From: Agelaius tricolor | Lineage: Eukaryota > Chordata > Aves > Passeriformes > Icteridae | DNA length: 64,000 nt | Assembly: GCA_023055355.1 (NCBI GenBank) | Contig: JALJCS010000038.1 | Location: 5,021,001-5,085,000, forward strand | Reading direction: 5' to 3' | Part shown: positions 52,691 to 64,000 of the stretch, piece after piece | Layout: each line of letters starts with the position of its first letter | Numbering within the stretch: position 1 is the stretch's first letter | The notes under the pieces: generated by a model | Database searches by the model: none | Seen by the model: only the letters and a program-made list of their open reading frames with translations | What the model was told of the DNA's origin: nothing | Program-made: the position numbers and the translations under genes

Positions 52691-55600
52691 GTTGCAGGAG
52701 TTCTGCTGTATGTCACTAAAATTAATTTAGTGCTTTCTGAGTAAACTACATCCAGCCTCCAGTTTAACTTTTCCTCCAGTGTCCCAAACCATTAAAGGAA
52801 TGCTCAAATGTATCCACAGAGAGCAGAACTTCTGGAACATCTGCAGAAAGGATGTGCAAAAAGCAAGGCAGAGAGTGAGATTTTTCCAAAGTTCACACAC
52901 AGTTGCTTTCCAGATATTATAAGTGCCTGAAATTAAAAACCTCATTAATAAAAAAAATAAAGTGCCATTCGTTCCAAACATTAAATATTAATTACTTGAC
53001 ACCCTTTCTCTTGCAGGAAAATGAACCCAGGCTCCCCTGTGTCAAACCAGATCTGCATGTCTGCACTGTCCCTCCTAATTATTGAAAAATTATTGTTCTC
53101 CATCAGGGTGTTCTCCAGATGAACAACAAAAATGGGATGGGTGGGCAAAGCTACTGGGCAATGTCTACTTTTTCCTCCAATGCTCAAAAATACTTGCCAA
53201 TAGGAGAGAACAAAAACGGGAAGAAATCCAAACCCCAGCCTCTCTCTTGGTTGTGCCAATCTTGCAGAAAAAAGCCACCAGACCAGGCAAGACCATCCTC
53301 CAAGTAAACACCCAGAGAACCTGTGCTCTGCACGCTCTTCTCCCCTTCTTTCAGCCCTTGGGTAACTGAAATCCCAAGTTCTTGTGCACCAGTAAAGCTG
53401 GGAAACTGTCTGAGAGACAGAATATCCTGCTGCCAGATGCTCTTTTTTCATTCTAACACAGTTGTTTTTCTCTTCACTTGATAAAGTTAAAATAAACAGT
53501 CTCTGGGGTGAATTACAGGCATCAAAATTGGATTGGCATGTAAACTGTGGAGCAGTTGGTGGTGGGGAGTCTGGGGAAAAGGAAACAGCAGGTTTTAGCT
53601 AGAGGGGACAACAGCTTTATTTCCCTTTTGGTCCTTGACAACTAAGCAGATGTCCCACAATTATTGTTTTACCTTCCAGAAACAGAGTGCCTTCTCCCAT
53701 CCTCCAGGTCCACAGGACTGGCCCTTTGCAGATGTGCAGGTGCCTCTCCTCCCTGCTCCAGAGGCACCCTGGTGCACCACCAGCTCCATCCACTGCTGGG
53801 AACCGCCTGGCTGGGAGTCACACACAGCCTGGTCTCTCCCTCAGCTGCCTGGGATGCCTATTTCCAGTGCCATTAATGGGGACACAGCTGATGGTGTAAA
53901 GGATAAAATCTTCTCTGATCATCTGCCATGGGCTTTCCCACACCTGTTATATTTAATATAGCAATACTTTGGCAATGGAGCAATTCTGGGCTGGTGTGCA
54001 CTGCAGACACCAGTGTCTGTTGATGTCCTCGAGAGCCCTTTGGTGTCCCTGAGCCCTGGCAGCAGTGCTGGGTGACAGAAGGTGTCCCTGGACACCCCCT
54101 CTGTGCAGAGCTGGAGGATGCTGCTGTTCTGATGAGCTGGGGAAGTCCAAAAGAAGAATAAACACTGGGAAGGAGAGTGACAGGTTCAATTTTTAATACT
54201 CTGGTCCCATCTCTAAAGAAGTGCTGGTTATACATCTGGGAACACTCAGAGGGCTGCACACCTCAGAGCTCACCTCAACTTGCTACAATGAACTGCACCC
54301 AAGCCTGAAAAACACAAACTTTTCTCTTTATTTTTTTTAAGCAGTCCTGAAATCTGTTTCTAGCCTTAACAAAGCTGCAATCCAGGTTTGTCATCCTACA
54401 AGACATCTGACAGGGAAGTTAAATAGCACTCCAGACACGTTTTTTAAAACTTGCTTGGGATGGGAGGAATGTTTGGTGCTATCTCAGCAGGTGCTGAGCT
54501 CTGTCTTCACTGTGTGTGTCATGTACAAACTCCCAGGTATTTTGGTGCCTGCACTGACACCTGCCTGCTTTCCCACTTTTGTGTTCAGTGCTTTCTCAAA
54601 GTGTGAATGACAAATGACATCTTGAATTCTTGGACCTTTTGAAGACACATTGGGTAACTTGGAATGTTTAACAGAATTTTCAGTATGGTTCTCCTCTACA
54701 AAGCTTGCACCTGCTCTTGCAGAGGGAGAGGCAAACATGCTGTTGCAGGGTAGCTAGAGGAAATCACCCGGCAAGTTTTTGCTCTCTAGAATAAAGGAGT
54801 TAGAAAAAGCCAAGTGTCACAGGGTGAGGCCGGCCTCTGCACCACCCAGCCCTGCTCAGGACAGGTTTTCATTAGAGCTGGTCAGAGGCAGAGCAAACTG
54901 GCCAGGAGGGAGAGAGAGCCCTGGGGGTGCTCCTGATCCTCCCCACGGCTCTGCCTGCTGCCTATTCCAGTACACTCCTGCTTGCTGTGTGTTCCCAACT
55001 CCCAAACAGCAACCCCTGTAATGTCCCAAGGTGAACTTGTGTCAGGAGTGGAGCCAGGCAGGGAGAGAAAGGCTGAACTGGAGAATAAACGCACCATGTG
55101 TCTCTCCTGTTCCAAACCGCCCTAATTTCAAACATGTCGCCTCAACAACGATCTGTTAACGAGCTGCAAGCCAAGAATCTGTCAGAAGAATTTCAATACA
55201 ATTCTGACAGGATCAGAACTAGATAGACTCAAACTTTACCAACCTGTGGCTAAACCTAAGCTAACGGAGTGAGTGTTTGCCCAGGCAGGAGAGAAGGTGA
55301 GCTTACTGGGATGCTCTTCACTGCAACTGAAACTCCCAAAAGCAGACTGATTTGACATATTTAAATTCATAAGGGGAAATGGAGTGTTGATTTGAGTCCA
55401 AGAGGATGCCCTCATTACTTGGAAACCGAAAGAAGAGGTTGAAGCTGGAGCAAACAAGAGGTGAGAGTGAAGGAAGTTCCACAGAGCTCCTGAAGAGCCA
55501 TTTTCTGAATGGGAGCAGCTTCTGGCAGAGGTGTAGATGTGGGAACAGACTGTCTCCCTCCGTGGGACAGGATTCAGCAGAAGGGATGTGAGGGGGGACT

Positions 55601-57126
55601 CCTAGTGCAGGTTGGGAATGCACACTTGAGTTATCTGAACTCCAGAACCGTGGAGGCCCCGGGGCCCAGCTGGACACAACGTGCTGGCTCATTCTCAGCA
55701 TCTGTGTTCCTCTAAAGTGGTGTGGAGCTGCTTTTGCCAGTTGTTTGTAGACCCTCCTGTCTTGTGCCTGGCGTGATTAAAGCCAGCAAAGAGATGGTTT
55801 CTCTGTGCCAGGCTCCTGCAGCAGAGGCTTGGGCCATCTGCTGAATGGTCTGTTGTGTTTCTGGTGGCTGCAGCTCTGCTGTTGTGCAACAGCCACGTAT
55901 GGAAAGCTTTAGCCTTTCATGTGAAAAACGGGAAAGACAGATGCAATCTGGGGCTAATATTGCTCTTGTATGCTTTCTGTCATCTCTCAGGAGCTCTCTT
56001 GCTGCTGCCTTTCCTCACTCTGAGCACCAGAGCTCCCCTTTTTACTCGATACAGCAGGCACAGCCACTGTCCCCCAAGTCCAGATCCCTGCTGAGGGTGT
56101 TCCTCAGGGCCTCCAGAGGACAGGAACCATCTCCCCACGATGGTTGTGACCTCAGCCTGTGCATATTGACACCTCACAGAAATGACTGTTTGCAGAGGTT
56201 TTCCTAGATGCGATTCCAGGTTCAAGCAGATGCACAGTGGGTGTCTGGTTAAACCAGCAAAACCCCTTCATTAGAAAAGTATGGAAAAAAGGTATCAGAA
56301 AGATTTAGTGTCTCAAAGAGAATCAGAACCAAATGCCTTGTCTTGCTGGTAGGAGGATGGGAGATTTAGGGGTAGTTAGCTTGAGGGGGAAAAAAAAAAC
56401 CACCAAAAAGATGAGCAATACAGGCAGCTCCTGTTTTTTTCTATGAAGTTTCTGGGCTACACAGATTTGTAAATGATGGCTCTAAATAAGCAGCCATGCC
56501 CAAGCTCCCTGAAAGGCTATGGAATATCAGCAGCTGATGTCCCACAGTGCAGGGACACAATTGGGTCTGTTCCTCCAGACAATACACCTGTCACTGGGAA
56601 CAGAAAGCTGGCAATTAACGGGGAGGCTCTGTGCTGGGCTTTCATCCCACACAATGAGAAGGGCCTGGAAGAGTGAGATTAAGGCTGGCATGTCCACACG
56701 AGATTGCTGAAACCAACCTCACTGAGATTTGGGGGCATTTAAGAAGCAAAAACAAGAAAATAAAACCCTGGTTAAATCTAACTCTGCAAACTAGTTAGAA
56801 AGCAAAATAGCACTGGAACAGGATTCTTTGCATTAGAAATGTGAGTCTGGGGATGCAGAGGAAACTTTCTTCTCAGCTGAGATGTCTCGTAGTTGTCAGT
56901 ATACGACAGGAAATGAAACCAAGGCAGGTTCTGCAAGGGCTGCAGAGTTCTGGCAGCTCTGCATTGCTCAGCCAGGACCAGGAATAAGCAGCAGCCTCCA
57001 CAGAGAAGACTTTTTACCTACCTAATGCAAGGTCCACACTGGGGACTCCATACCTTGCACTCTGAATGTTTAAAGGTCTCCCAAATACTGGCCCTACAAA
57101 GGCCCCGAAAGCAAAGCAGCAGCACA
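52691..57126. other. Intergenic sequence beyond PSMB7
   Basis: No exon with recognisable similarity is seen on either strand, and there are no CpG islands. A short AT-rich block near 55120-55210 has duplicated ATTCTGACAG/ATCTGTCAG-like words. The gene expected next in this synteny block, ADGRD2, was not found. Confidence 0.6.
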
Positions 57127-58246
57127 AGCAGTGTGTGACACAAGCAGTGTGTGACACAGGCAGTGTGTGACACAAGCAGTGTGTGACACAAGCAGTGTGT
57201 GACACAGGCAGTGTGTGACACAAGCACTGTGTGACACAGGCAGTGTGTGACACAAGCACTGTGTGACACAGGCGGTGTGTGACACAGGCAGTGTGTGACA
57301 CAAGCGGTGTGTGACACAGGCGGTGTGTGACACAAGTGGTGTGTGACACAGGCGGTGTGTGACACAGGCAGTGTGTGACACAGGCAGTGTGTGACACAGG
57401 CAGTGTGTGACACAGGCGGTGTGTGACACAGGCAGTGTGTGACACAGGCAGTGTGTGACACAGGCGGTGTGTGACACAAGCACTGTGTGACACAGGCAGT
57501 GTGTGACACAAGCACTGTGTGACACAGGCGGTGTGTGACACAGGCAGTGTGTGACACAAGCAGTGTGTGACACAGGCGGTGTGTGACACAGGCAGTGTGT
57601 GACACAAGCGGTGTGTGACACAAGCGGTGTGTGACACAGGCAGTGTGTGACACAGGCGGTGTGTGACACAAGTGGTGTGTGACACAGGCGGTGTGTGACA
57701 CAAGCGGTGTGTGACACAGGCGGTGTGTGACACAGGCAGTGTGTGACACAGGCAGTGTGTGACACAGGCGGTGTGTGACACAGGCGGTGTGTGACACAGG
57801 CAGTGTGTGACACAAGCGGTGTGTGACACAGGCAGTGTGTGACACAAGCACTGTGTGACACAGGCAGTGTGTGACACAAGCACTGTGTGACACAGGCAGT
57901 GTGTGACACAAGCAGTGTGTGACACAGGCGGTGTGTGACACAGGCAGTGTGTGACACAGGCAGTGTGTGACACAGGCGGTGTGTGACACAGGCAGTGTGT
58001 GACACAGGCAGTGTGTGACACAAGCGGTGTGTGACACAGGCGGTGTGTGACACAGGCGGTGTGTGACACAGGCAGTGTGTGACACAGGCAGTGTGTGACA
58101 CAAGCAGTGTGTGACACAGGCAGTGTGTGACACAGGCAGTGTGTGACACAGGCAGTGTGTGACACAAGCGGTGTGTGACACAGGCAGTGTGTGACACAAG
58201 CAGTGTGTGACACAGGCAGTGTGTGACACAAGCAGTGTGTGACACA
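57127..58246. repeat. Minisatellite, 16-bp unit, 70 copies (RGCRSTGTGTGACACA)
   Basis: The array is 1120 bp, exactly 70 x 16, with no visible indel. Units vary only at a few sites: GGCAGTG, GGCGGTG, AGCAGTG, AGCGGTG, AGCACTG and AGTGGTG types. Because 16 is not a multiple of 3 and the unit has no stop on the - strand, all three - frames stay open, giving artefactual Cys/His/Thr-rich ORFs up to 451 codons. Variant order suggests internal block duplication. Confidence 0.98.
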
Positions 58247-61200
58247 AGTGCTGTCAGTGGCTGCTTGTGACCAGCCCTGAGTCTGGAAGGGAGCAGCTGT
58301 TAGAAAGGAACTCATTTGGTCAGCAAGTCTCAAACTTTTTTTCTCCTGGTGCAGGTGTTCTTCCAACACACAGGAATCAGGAAAGCCAGAGGAAAATTAG
58401 GAAAATCTTTTCCTTGCTATCAGCTCCATGTCCCCAGGATGCAAGTTAGGACTGAGGAGAGATGTGCATGCTCTGTGTGAGGAGGTGGTTGGTACAGGCA
58501 GGCTCTTGAGACCTCCCTGGGCCACTCTGTCCCCTTCGGGAGGTTTTGCTCTGCCTGTGACCTGTGCCCTCTCCCCTCAGCTTCCTGGGGACATATCCAT
58601 CACCTGCCAGGCTCTTGATGGGAAGCCTGTAGCATCGGGAAGTTTGGGAAACCCTGATGTGACAGACTTGAAAGGAGAAGGGGAGAGGAAAATGAGAGAA
58701 ATAGACAAATAGTGGCATTGCAAAAGATGTGTGTGTCTGGCCATAAAATCACATCAGTGCAGACCTCCAGTGTGCAGGGTGAGGAACTTGCTTGGGTGCC
58801 TGAAGAAAGCTGTGGATGGGAAATGGCAGCTGCCATCCCAGGTCCCAGCTGGGCACTTGATGGCTGCTCCCTGGCCAGTCAGAGGTGGCTGTGCAGGTAC
58901 TGACCTGTTTTCTAGGCTGGGGGAGTGTGGGGGCCAGGTGCTGACCCTGTGCTGTGTCCAGAGGGGCTGCGAGAGCTGTCTGGATTTTTCCAGGCACTGC
59001 TGCTTCTGCCAGCTTGGTCCATGTGAGAGTGGCAGTGTGTGTAAGAGCCTGCTTGGAGTGTCAGGGATGGGATGTCCTGCCCTGAGGGCTCCCTGGGAGC
59101 AGGAGCAGGAGCTGTGCCATGGCCTGAGCACTGCAGTGCTGGGTTAATTGCTTCCTGAGTGCTGATGAATCTCCCTTTGTGGAGAACCCGCAGCAGCACA
59201 GGCCAGCAGCAGCTTGTGAAACATTCAGATGTGTGAAATGGTAAAATAATTGTGCTATGGCAGTGGTGTGACACACTTTCACAGCCCCAGTGCTGGGGAG
59301 GGAGGTAAGTCTGCACCTCTTCTACTGAATCAGCCCTTGGGAAACCCTGCCTTGGGTCAAAACTGGTGCTGATGAAACTTTGGGTGACACTAAACCAAGT
59401 GAGGAGGAGTTGGGTTAGAGACACTGTCAGTTCTGAGCAGCAAACAGCAGGACAGAAAGAGACTGGAGGAGAATAATTTGTACAACTGGACTAAGGGAAT
59501 GCTGTTTTGAAGGATAACTCTGCAAGGGACAGACTTGCACATGACTGAGTGATCTCTGACACGCTCTGTGCTTTGTTCCATTTCTCAGTGCATCTTGCTC
59601 AGACACATGGCTTCGACTCCACTTGGCAAATATTTGATTTATAAAGATTAACATGTTGCTCGCCCATGTGCTGGGAAGGCTTGTGTGAAAGATGTGCCTT
59701 GAGGGTGGCAGCTCAGGGTTTACTCACTGCTAAGGAAACGTCCCCTAAAATGCACCTGAGCTGATTTTTTAAATTGACTGAGTGTAAACAGAACTGCAAC
59801 CTATTCCAAACCAAGCTAACCCAAAGTGACAGCATCACCCAAATGGCACAAAACAACTTGCCCTTTGCTCAGCTGCTTGTTAGAGAGATTTACCAGCATT
59901 AAAAGTGCTTTGGGATTTTGCCATCCAACCATCCCAAGGTCGTATGTCTGCTTGCCAAGGTCTTCATGTGCTGGACAGACACCTCTTAACTCCAGGAACT
60001 CTGTCATCTCTGATTTGTGTTAAGGTGTATGAATGAAGGTGATTCCAGAAGCTGAGTTGCCCTAAGGAGACAGCTGACTGCCTTTGTGGGAATTAGTGCT
60101 GATACGGGGAGGAGCTGCCAGCACTGATGGACACGAATCTGCTCCATGGCAGGGAGCAAACAGCTGGCAGTGCCCATTTGGGCACAGAAATCATCTGGAG
60201 AGCTGGGCGGTCCAAAGGAACCACTCTTCCTGGGCTGTGCTCTCTGGAGCCTTTTCAGTGTGATTCTAGGTGGAGCCAATGAGATGCCAACTGTTGGTTC
60301 CCACTTGCTGGCTGTGACCTTTCCTTTGAAATGCCAGTGGTGCCTTCTTGCCAGGGTCTCTAGAGACATCCTGGATGCCAGCCAAAGCATCAAGTCTTAT
60401 TTGAAAATTCAGTGTATACTTATGGAAATCAGTTAATGTTTAAATCCAGGTAACTGGTGTAGGTGAGGTTGGAAACCTGGGTGGCATTCAGTGATCACAG
60501 GAAACTTCCCTTCACCTCCCTGCATGTGCACAGAGGAAGGTTTATTTGAATATGCAGAGAAGAGTGAGGCTGAGGGCTTGATCCCTTTTCTGATGCTACC
60601 AGAAAACCGTACTTTGTGCACTTACAAAAGGTGTTTCATTCTCTCTAAGACACAGGCACAAAGACCACAGTTTTGCTGAGTGCTGGGAAACTCTAACTCT
60701 CATTAAACCTAATCCAGCCCTAAATTTGAAATCACTTTGCAGTTTCCCTCTGAAGTTCTTTGGCCTAAAGCTGGGCTCTGCCTCGTGCCCTTTGCTCTCT
60801 CCATTCCCAGGGGAAGCAGGATCCAGTTTTGGCCAAGCCTCGGTGGGCAGCAGAGCCTCCTGCAGGGCTGCCATGCTGCTGGCCGGCCCTTGGCGCTCCG
60901 TGCCACGCTGCCAGGGATGCCAGGCCACTTCCAACTGGCACCTAAGCTCCAGAGCAGCTGCCTCCAAGGTCCATTCTTCTGTGGGAGATTTATTGCCAAG
61001 AGCAGAGGCGTTGGGATGGGAAAACTGCCTTCATTCCCAGACGAAGACCCTGAAGAACAAAAGCCAGTTGCTGGTGAATCCATGGTGTGATTCAAGCATT
61101 TTCTGGGACGGGAGGAGTGGGAACTGTGTGCCTGTTGCTGTAGCAAAGGTGAGTGGGCATCAACCAAAGGAGCAGCTCTGGCTGGTGAGCTGGGGAGTGC

Positions 61201-61500
61201 CACAGCCATGGGGGTGACCTGGACCCTCCGGCCTTGGCATTCCCCCCGGGGCAGCTGCAGGCTCTGGTGGGAGGAAACACCGGGATGCTGAAGCTGCTGG
61301 GTGAGGACATTGCACCAGGAGCCCTCTGGACATCTCTAGAGCTGCCCCTCTTCAGCTGCACTCCTGGGCTGTTTGGGGCTCTCTCTGCCGTGAGGATCCC
61401 GAGTCACTCCCCCACTCCCTGATTTCTTTGCCATGATCATGCGCCAGGTTTTCTGGGAAGGTTTACTGGACATTTCTATGGAGCAGTGACCGCCAGGGAA
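58247..61500. other. Intergenic sequence
   Basis: Unique sequence of moderate GC content. No exon, RNA gene or mobile element is recognised. Confidence 0.55.
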
Positions 61501-61539
61501 GAAGATCCCGGCGCTGCTGGCACAGCGGAGCAGGGAGGG

Positions 61540-62660
61540 CTGTGAGTGCTTTGATGTCGGCGATGGGGTGGGCTGGAGGGGCGTCCTGGGGGCCATGTGG
61601 GGTGAGGACGGGGGCAGTGGGGTGCGGGTGCCCAGCAGCGCCCCGGGAACTCGGAGTCACCGTCCCGCTGCCCAGCGGGCCCGGAGCGGGGAGCAGCGGG
61701 GCTGCGAGGGGCGGCGTGCGGGAGATGTGCGGAGAGGGATGCGGAGAGGGATGCGGAGCGGGTGCGGAACGGCTGCGGAGCCGTGGTCCCTCGGAGCGGA
61801 GCGGACCGGCCGCGGTTCCCGCTCTCCGCCGCTCTGGACACCGCAGCTCCGTGCCCCGCCGGGCTCTCGCCCTTGTCCCGCCGTGGCCGTGCCGGAGCTC
61901 GGCCCTGCCCGGGCTCCCCAGGGCGGCCCCAGACCCGGGGTGCCCTGAGCCACCGGGCTCTCCCCGCAGGGACACCGGGCTCTCCCCGCATGGACACCGG
62001 GCTCTCCCCGCAGGGACACCGGGCTCTCCCTGCTGGGACACCGGGCTCTCCCCGCATGGACACCGGGCTCTCCCCGCTGGGACACCGGGCTCTCCCTGTA
62101 TGGACACCGGGCTCTCCCCGCTGGGACACCGGGCTCTCCCCGCATGGACACCGGGCTCTCCCCGCATGGACACCGGGCTCTCCCTGCTGGGACACCGGGC
62201 TATCCCCGCATGGACACCGGGCTCTCCCTGCAGGGACACCGGGCTCTCCCCGCTGGGACACCGGGCTCTCCCCACTGCCCCGTTTTTCTGCCCAAAGCGG
62301 GTCCCAGGTTTCGTCCGCACCATCTCCAGGGCCCTCCCTGGAGAAGAGGACACCTGAGGCTACGGGTGCGGGCTGAGGAGAGGGAGATCGGCAAAGCCAT
62401 GGCTCCCTCTCACCCATCAGATTTATACTTTTCCTGGAGGGCCAAGAGCTGTGCTGGGTGTTTCCAAAGTCTCCGCTGAACTTTGGAAGTCTGTGAGCCC
62501 AGAGCCCGGGCTGCAGAGCGGATCTCCCAAGTCCCTTAGCAGCAAAGTGCTTAAAAGCGCTTTTACAGCGCCAGGGGAGAGCCCGCGGGGAGCAGAGATC
62601 ACTCACAGCCGGCGGTGCCGGTGCCGGAGCTCCGGGGCTTGTTTGCATTGGCGTTGCCGG
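61540..62660. promoter_or_regulatory. CpG-rich block, possible promoter
   Basis: CpG density is high from about 61540 to 61960 and again at about 62500-62660, with the 22-bp minisatellite between. A short tandem of GGATGCGGAGAG-like units lies at about 61725-61790. It could be the CpG-island promoter of the next gene (ADGRD2 or a non-coding transcript), but no first exon is identified. Confidence 0.4.
61951..62275. repeat. Minisatellite, 22-bp unit, 15 copies (CACCGGGCTCTCCCCGCAGG)
   Basis: CACCGGGCTCTCCC recurs every 22 bp from 61951 to 62259, with the last six bases of the unit alternating (GCATGG, GCAGGG, GCTGGG types). The 22-bp period keeps several frames open on both strands and explains the long ORFs there. 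Confidence 0.97.
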
Positions 62661-64000
62661 TTTCCATCCTGTGTCTTTACGTGCCTCATCTATGATTTTA
62701 CTGGGCTTTTTACTGTCTGCACTCGGAGTTTGCTCCCCCTGGGGCAGAGGTGGGGAGACGGGGGATCGCTGCCGAGCCCTGAGCTCCCCGGGATGGCTCC
62801 GTGGTGCTGGGCTCTGTGTTTGGGCTCACGGAGGCTGGATTTGCTGCTCTGCAGGGTCTGCTCTGCTGCTCTGGGCCTGCAGGTTTTAAAGGCAACAAGA
62901 AAAGCTGACGGTGATGCAACACAGTTTAATGATGCCATTTATGGTGGCTTTTTTATTTAGTTAATGCAGATGAAGAGGCTCTGCGGTCTTGCCTGTTCCT
63001 TGATATCACTCATCTCTATGTTTTGTGCTTAATTATTTTATATGCTGCAAACAAATGTTAAACTGAGACCTTAAGGTCTTCGAGAAGATCTGAGAATTCT
63101 TTGGATAAGATACTATTGAGGACAGGTATTTCAGAGGGAGTAATTTTCTCCTTTTTGTTTTGAGGCTTTCTGAGGAAAGCAGCATTGCCAGGGAATGCCA
63201 TTTCTGCAGAGTGCTTCTGTCTCCATGATGCATCTCCAGTAATACTTTATTTATTCTAGCAAAGGGTGAAACCTTCCCAGCTGGTCAGCATGTTTAGGAG
63301 AGACTTGAGACATGATTCTTGCTTCTTCAGCTTTCTGGTGAGTATTACTGGGTTGTGTTTTTTTTTATTCTGGGTATTTGGGGTTTTATTTTATTCTGGG
63401 TTTCTCTGCATGTTACAACACGTCCTCTCCACCAGGTCAGTCTGTCCAGGAGTCTCCTTGCCTTTGCAACCCTTGCCAAGAACCAGACTTCTAAAGGTTA
63501 GTGTTTTTATCAGCACTCTCTATGTGTTTTACAAGCAATGTCCAGCACAGAGAAACAAAAGGTGTCTGGTGGTGCAAACGAAGGTAAAGAAACTTTTTCT
63601 GTTACCCTGTTTTGTGCCTAAAATGCTGTTTGCAAAGCTGGTATTTGCCAGGCTGTTTGCTCAGCTGCTGCTCTGTGCCCCACTGCAACTGCAAATCAAA
63701 CAGTTTATTTTGTGCCTGAAAATTGCATCTGCAAGTGCAGAAGCTGAGATGAGCTTTTTGGGGATAAAGCAAGTGAAGTTGTTTTTGCATAGCTGCTTTG
63801 AACAAGCTTTTCTGAGGGCCATCTCCAGGCATAGCAGAGTGAGCTTTTCCCTTGTGCTGAGCTGAGCATGGTCTGTGTGTCCCACAGGCGTGTGCCCAGC
63901 CACAGCACCCCTCAGTTCAGGTCCCATGTGGTCTGAGCTCTGTCACACTGTGCCCAAGGGCTGAATGGGGACCTGAGCTCCTGCCAGCAGCTCTCCCAAG
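62661..64000. other. Right-hand end of the window
   Basis: Unique sequence with no recognised exon. A T-rich tract lies at about 63358-63410. The open frame at 63266-63865 on + has no recognisable domain and is taken as chance. Confidence 0.55.

Noticed and set aside
52369..52719. + strand ORF starting MAAGPRAEG upstream of PSMB7
   Set aside because: It is composed of duplicated Sp1-box sequence and an A/C-rich tract. The composition explains the open frame; it is kept only as a hint of divergent transcription.
57014..58369. Long - strand ORFs (up to 451 codons) rich in Cys, His, Thr
   Set aside because: They are the stop-free translation of a 16-bp tandem repeat, open in all three - frames. 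There is no domain beyond the repeat.
58581..58712. Possible exon after the acceptor-like CTCTCCCCTCAG at 58580
   Set aside because: It has no similarity to any family I recognise, no matching partner exons nearby, and no convincing donor in a consistent frame.
61463..62648. ORFs of 164-390 codons on both strands around 61.5-62.6 kb
   Set aside because: They are explained by the 22-bp minisatellite and high GC content. Open frames occur in several phases on both strands.
63266..63865. 199-codon + strand ORF
   Set aside because: It has hydrophobic stretches but no recognisable family, no splice context and typical random composition.

Overview
The window looks like vertebrate nuclear DNA, most likely from a bird. 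It holds two complete coding regions, NEK6 on the + strand and PSMB7 on the - strand, arranged tail to tail. Both proteins read almost residue for residue like their human orthologues as I know them. The introns are far more compact than in mammals: the NEK6 coding span is about 27 kb and PSMB7 about 19 kb. I see no mammalian-type SINE or LINE. GC-rich minisatellites are common, as on avian microchromosomes. In human (9q33) and chicken (chromosome 17) the order is LHX2 - NEK6 - PSMB7 - ADGRD2 - NR5A1. Bird rather than other sauropsid is an inference.

Layout. 1-4550: NEK6 5' non-coding or upstream intron sequence without a CpG-island promoter, so the main NEK6 promoter probably lies to the left of the window. 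4551-33130: NEK6, nine coding exons (314 codons plus stop, every phase checked) and a 3' UTR of about 1.9 kb. 33131-33600: short gap between the two gene ends. 33605-52350: PSMB7, eight coding exons (277 codons plus stop) read right to left from a CpG-island promoter at about 52.3-52.5 kb. 52510-64000: no recognisable protein exon. This part holds a 70-copy 16-bp minisatellite, a second CpG-rich block with a 22-bp minisatellite, and otherwise unremarkable sequence. ADGRD2 and NR5A1, expected next in this synteny block, were not recognised.

The two genes are not functionally linked. NEK6 is a mitotic kinase activated by NEK9. PSMB7 is the trypsin-like beta-2 subunit of the 20S proteasome. Their 3' ends converge within about 0.5 kb.

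The most interesting non-coding signals are a GC-AG intron in NEK6, an upstream reading frame overlapping the NEK6 start, a perfect 14-bp inverted repeat in intron 2, a palindromic RFX-type X-box in a GC-rich patch of a NEK6 intron, a CRE-bearing CpG island inside PSMB7 intron 5, and several AT-rich blocks dense in homeodomain-type sites that could be conserved enhancers of the LHX2/NEK6 neighbourhood. I found no bacterial-type system, transposase, CRISPR array, tRNA or rRNA, and nothing that convincingly amounts to a new biological system.
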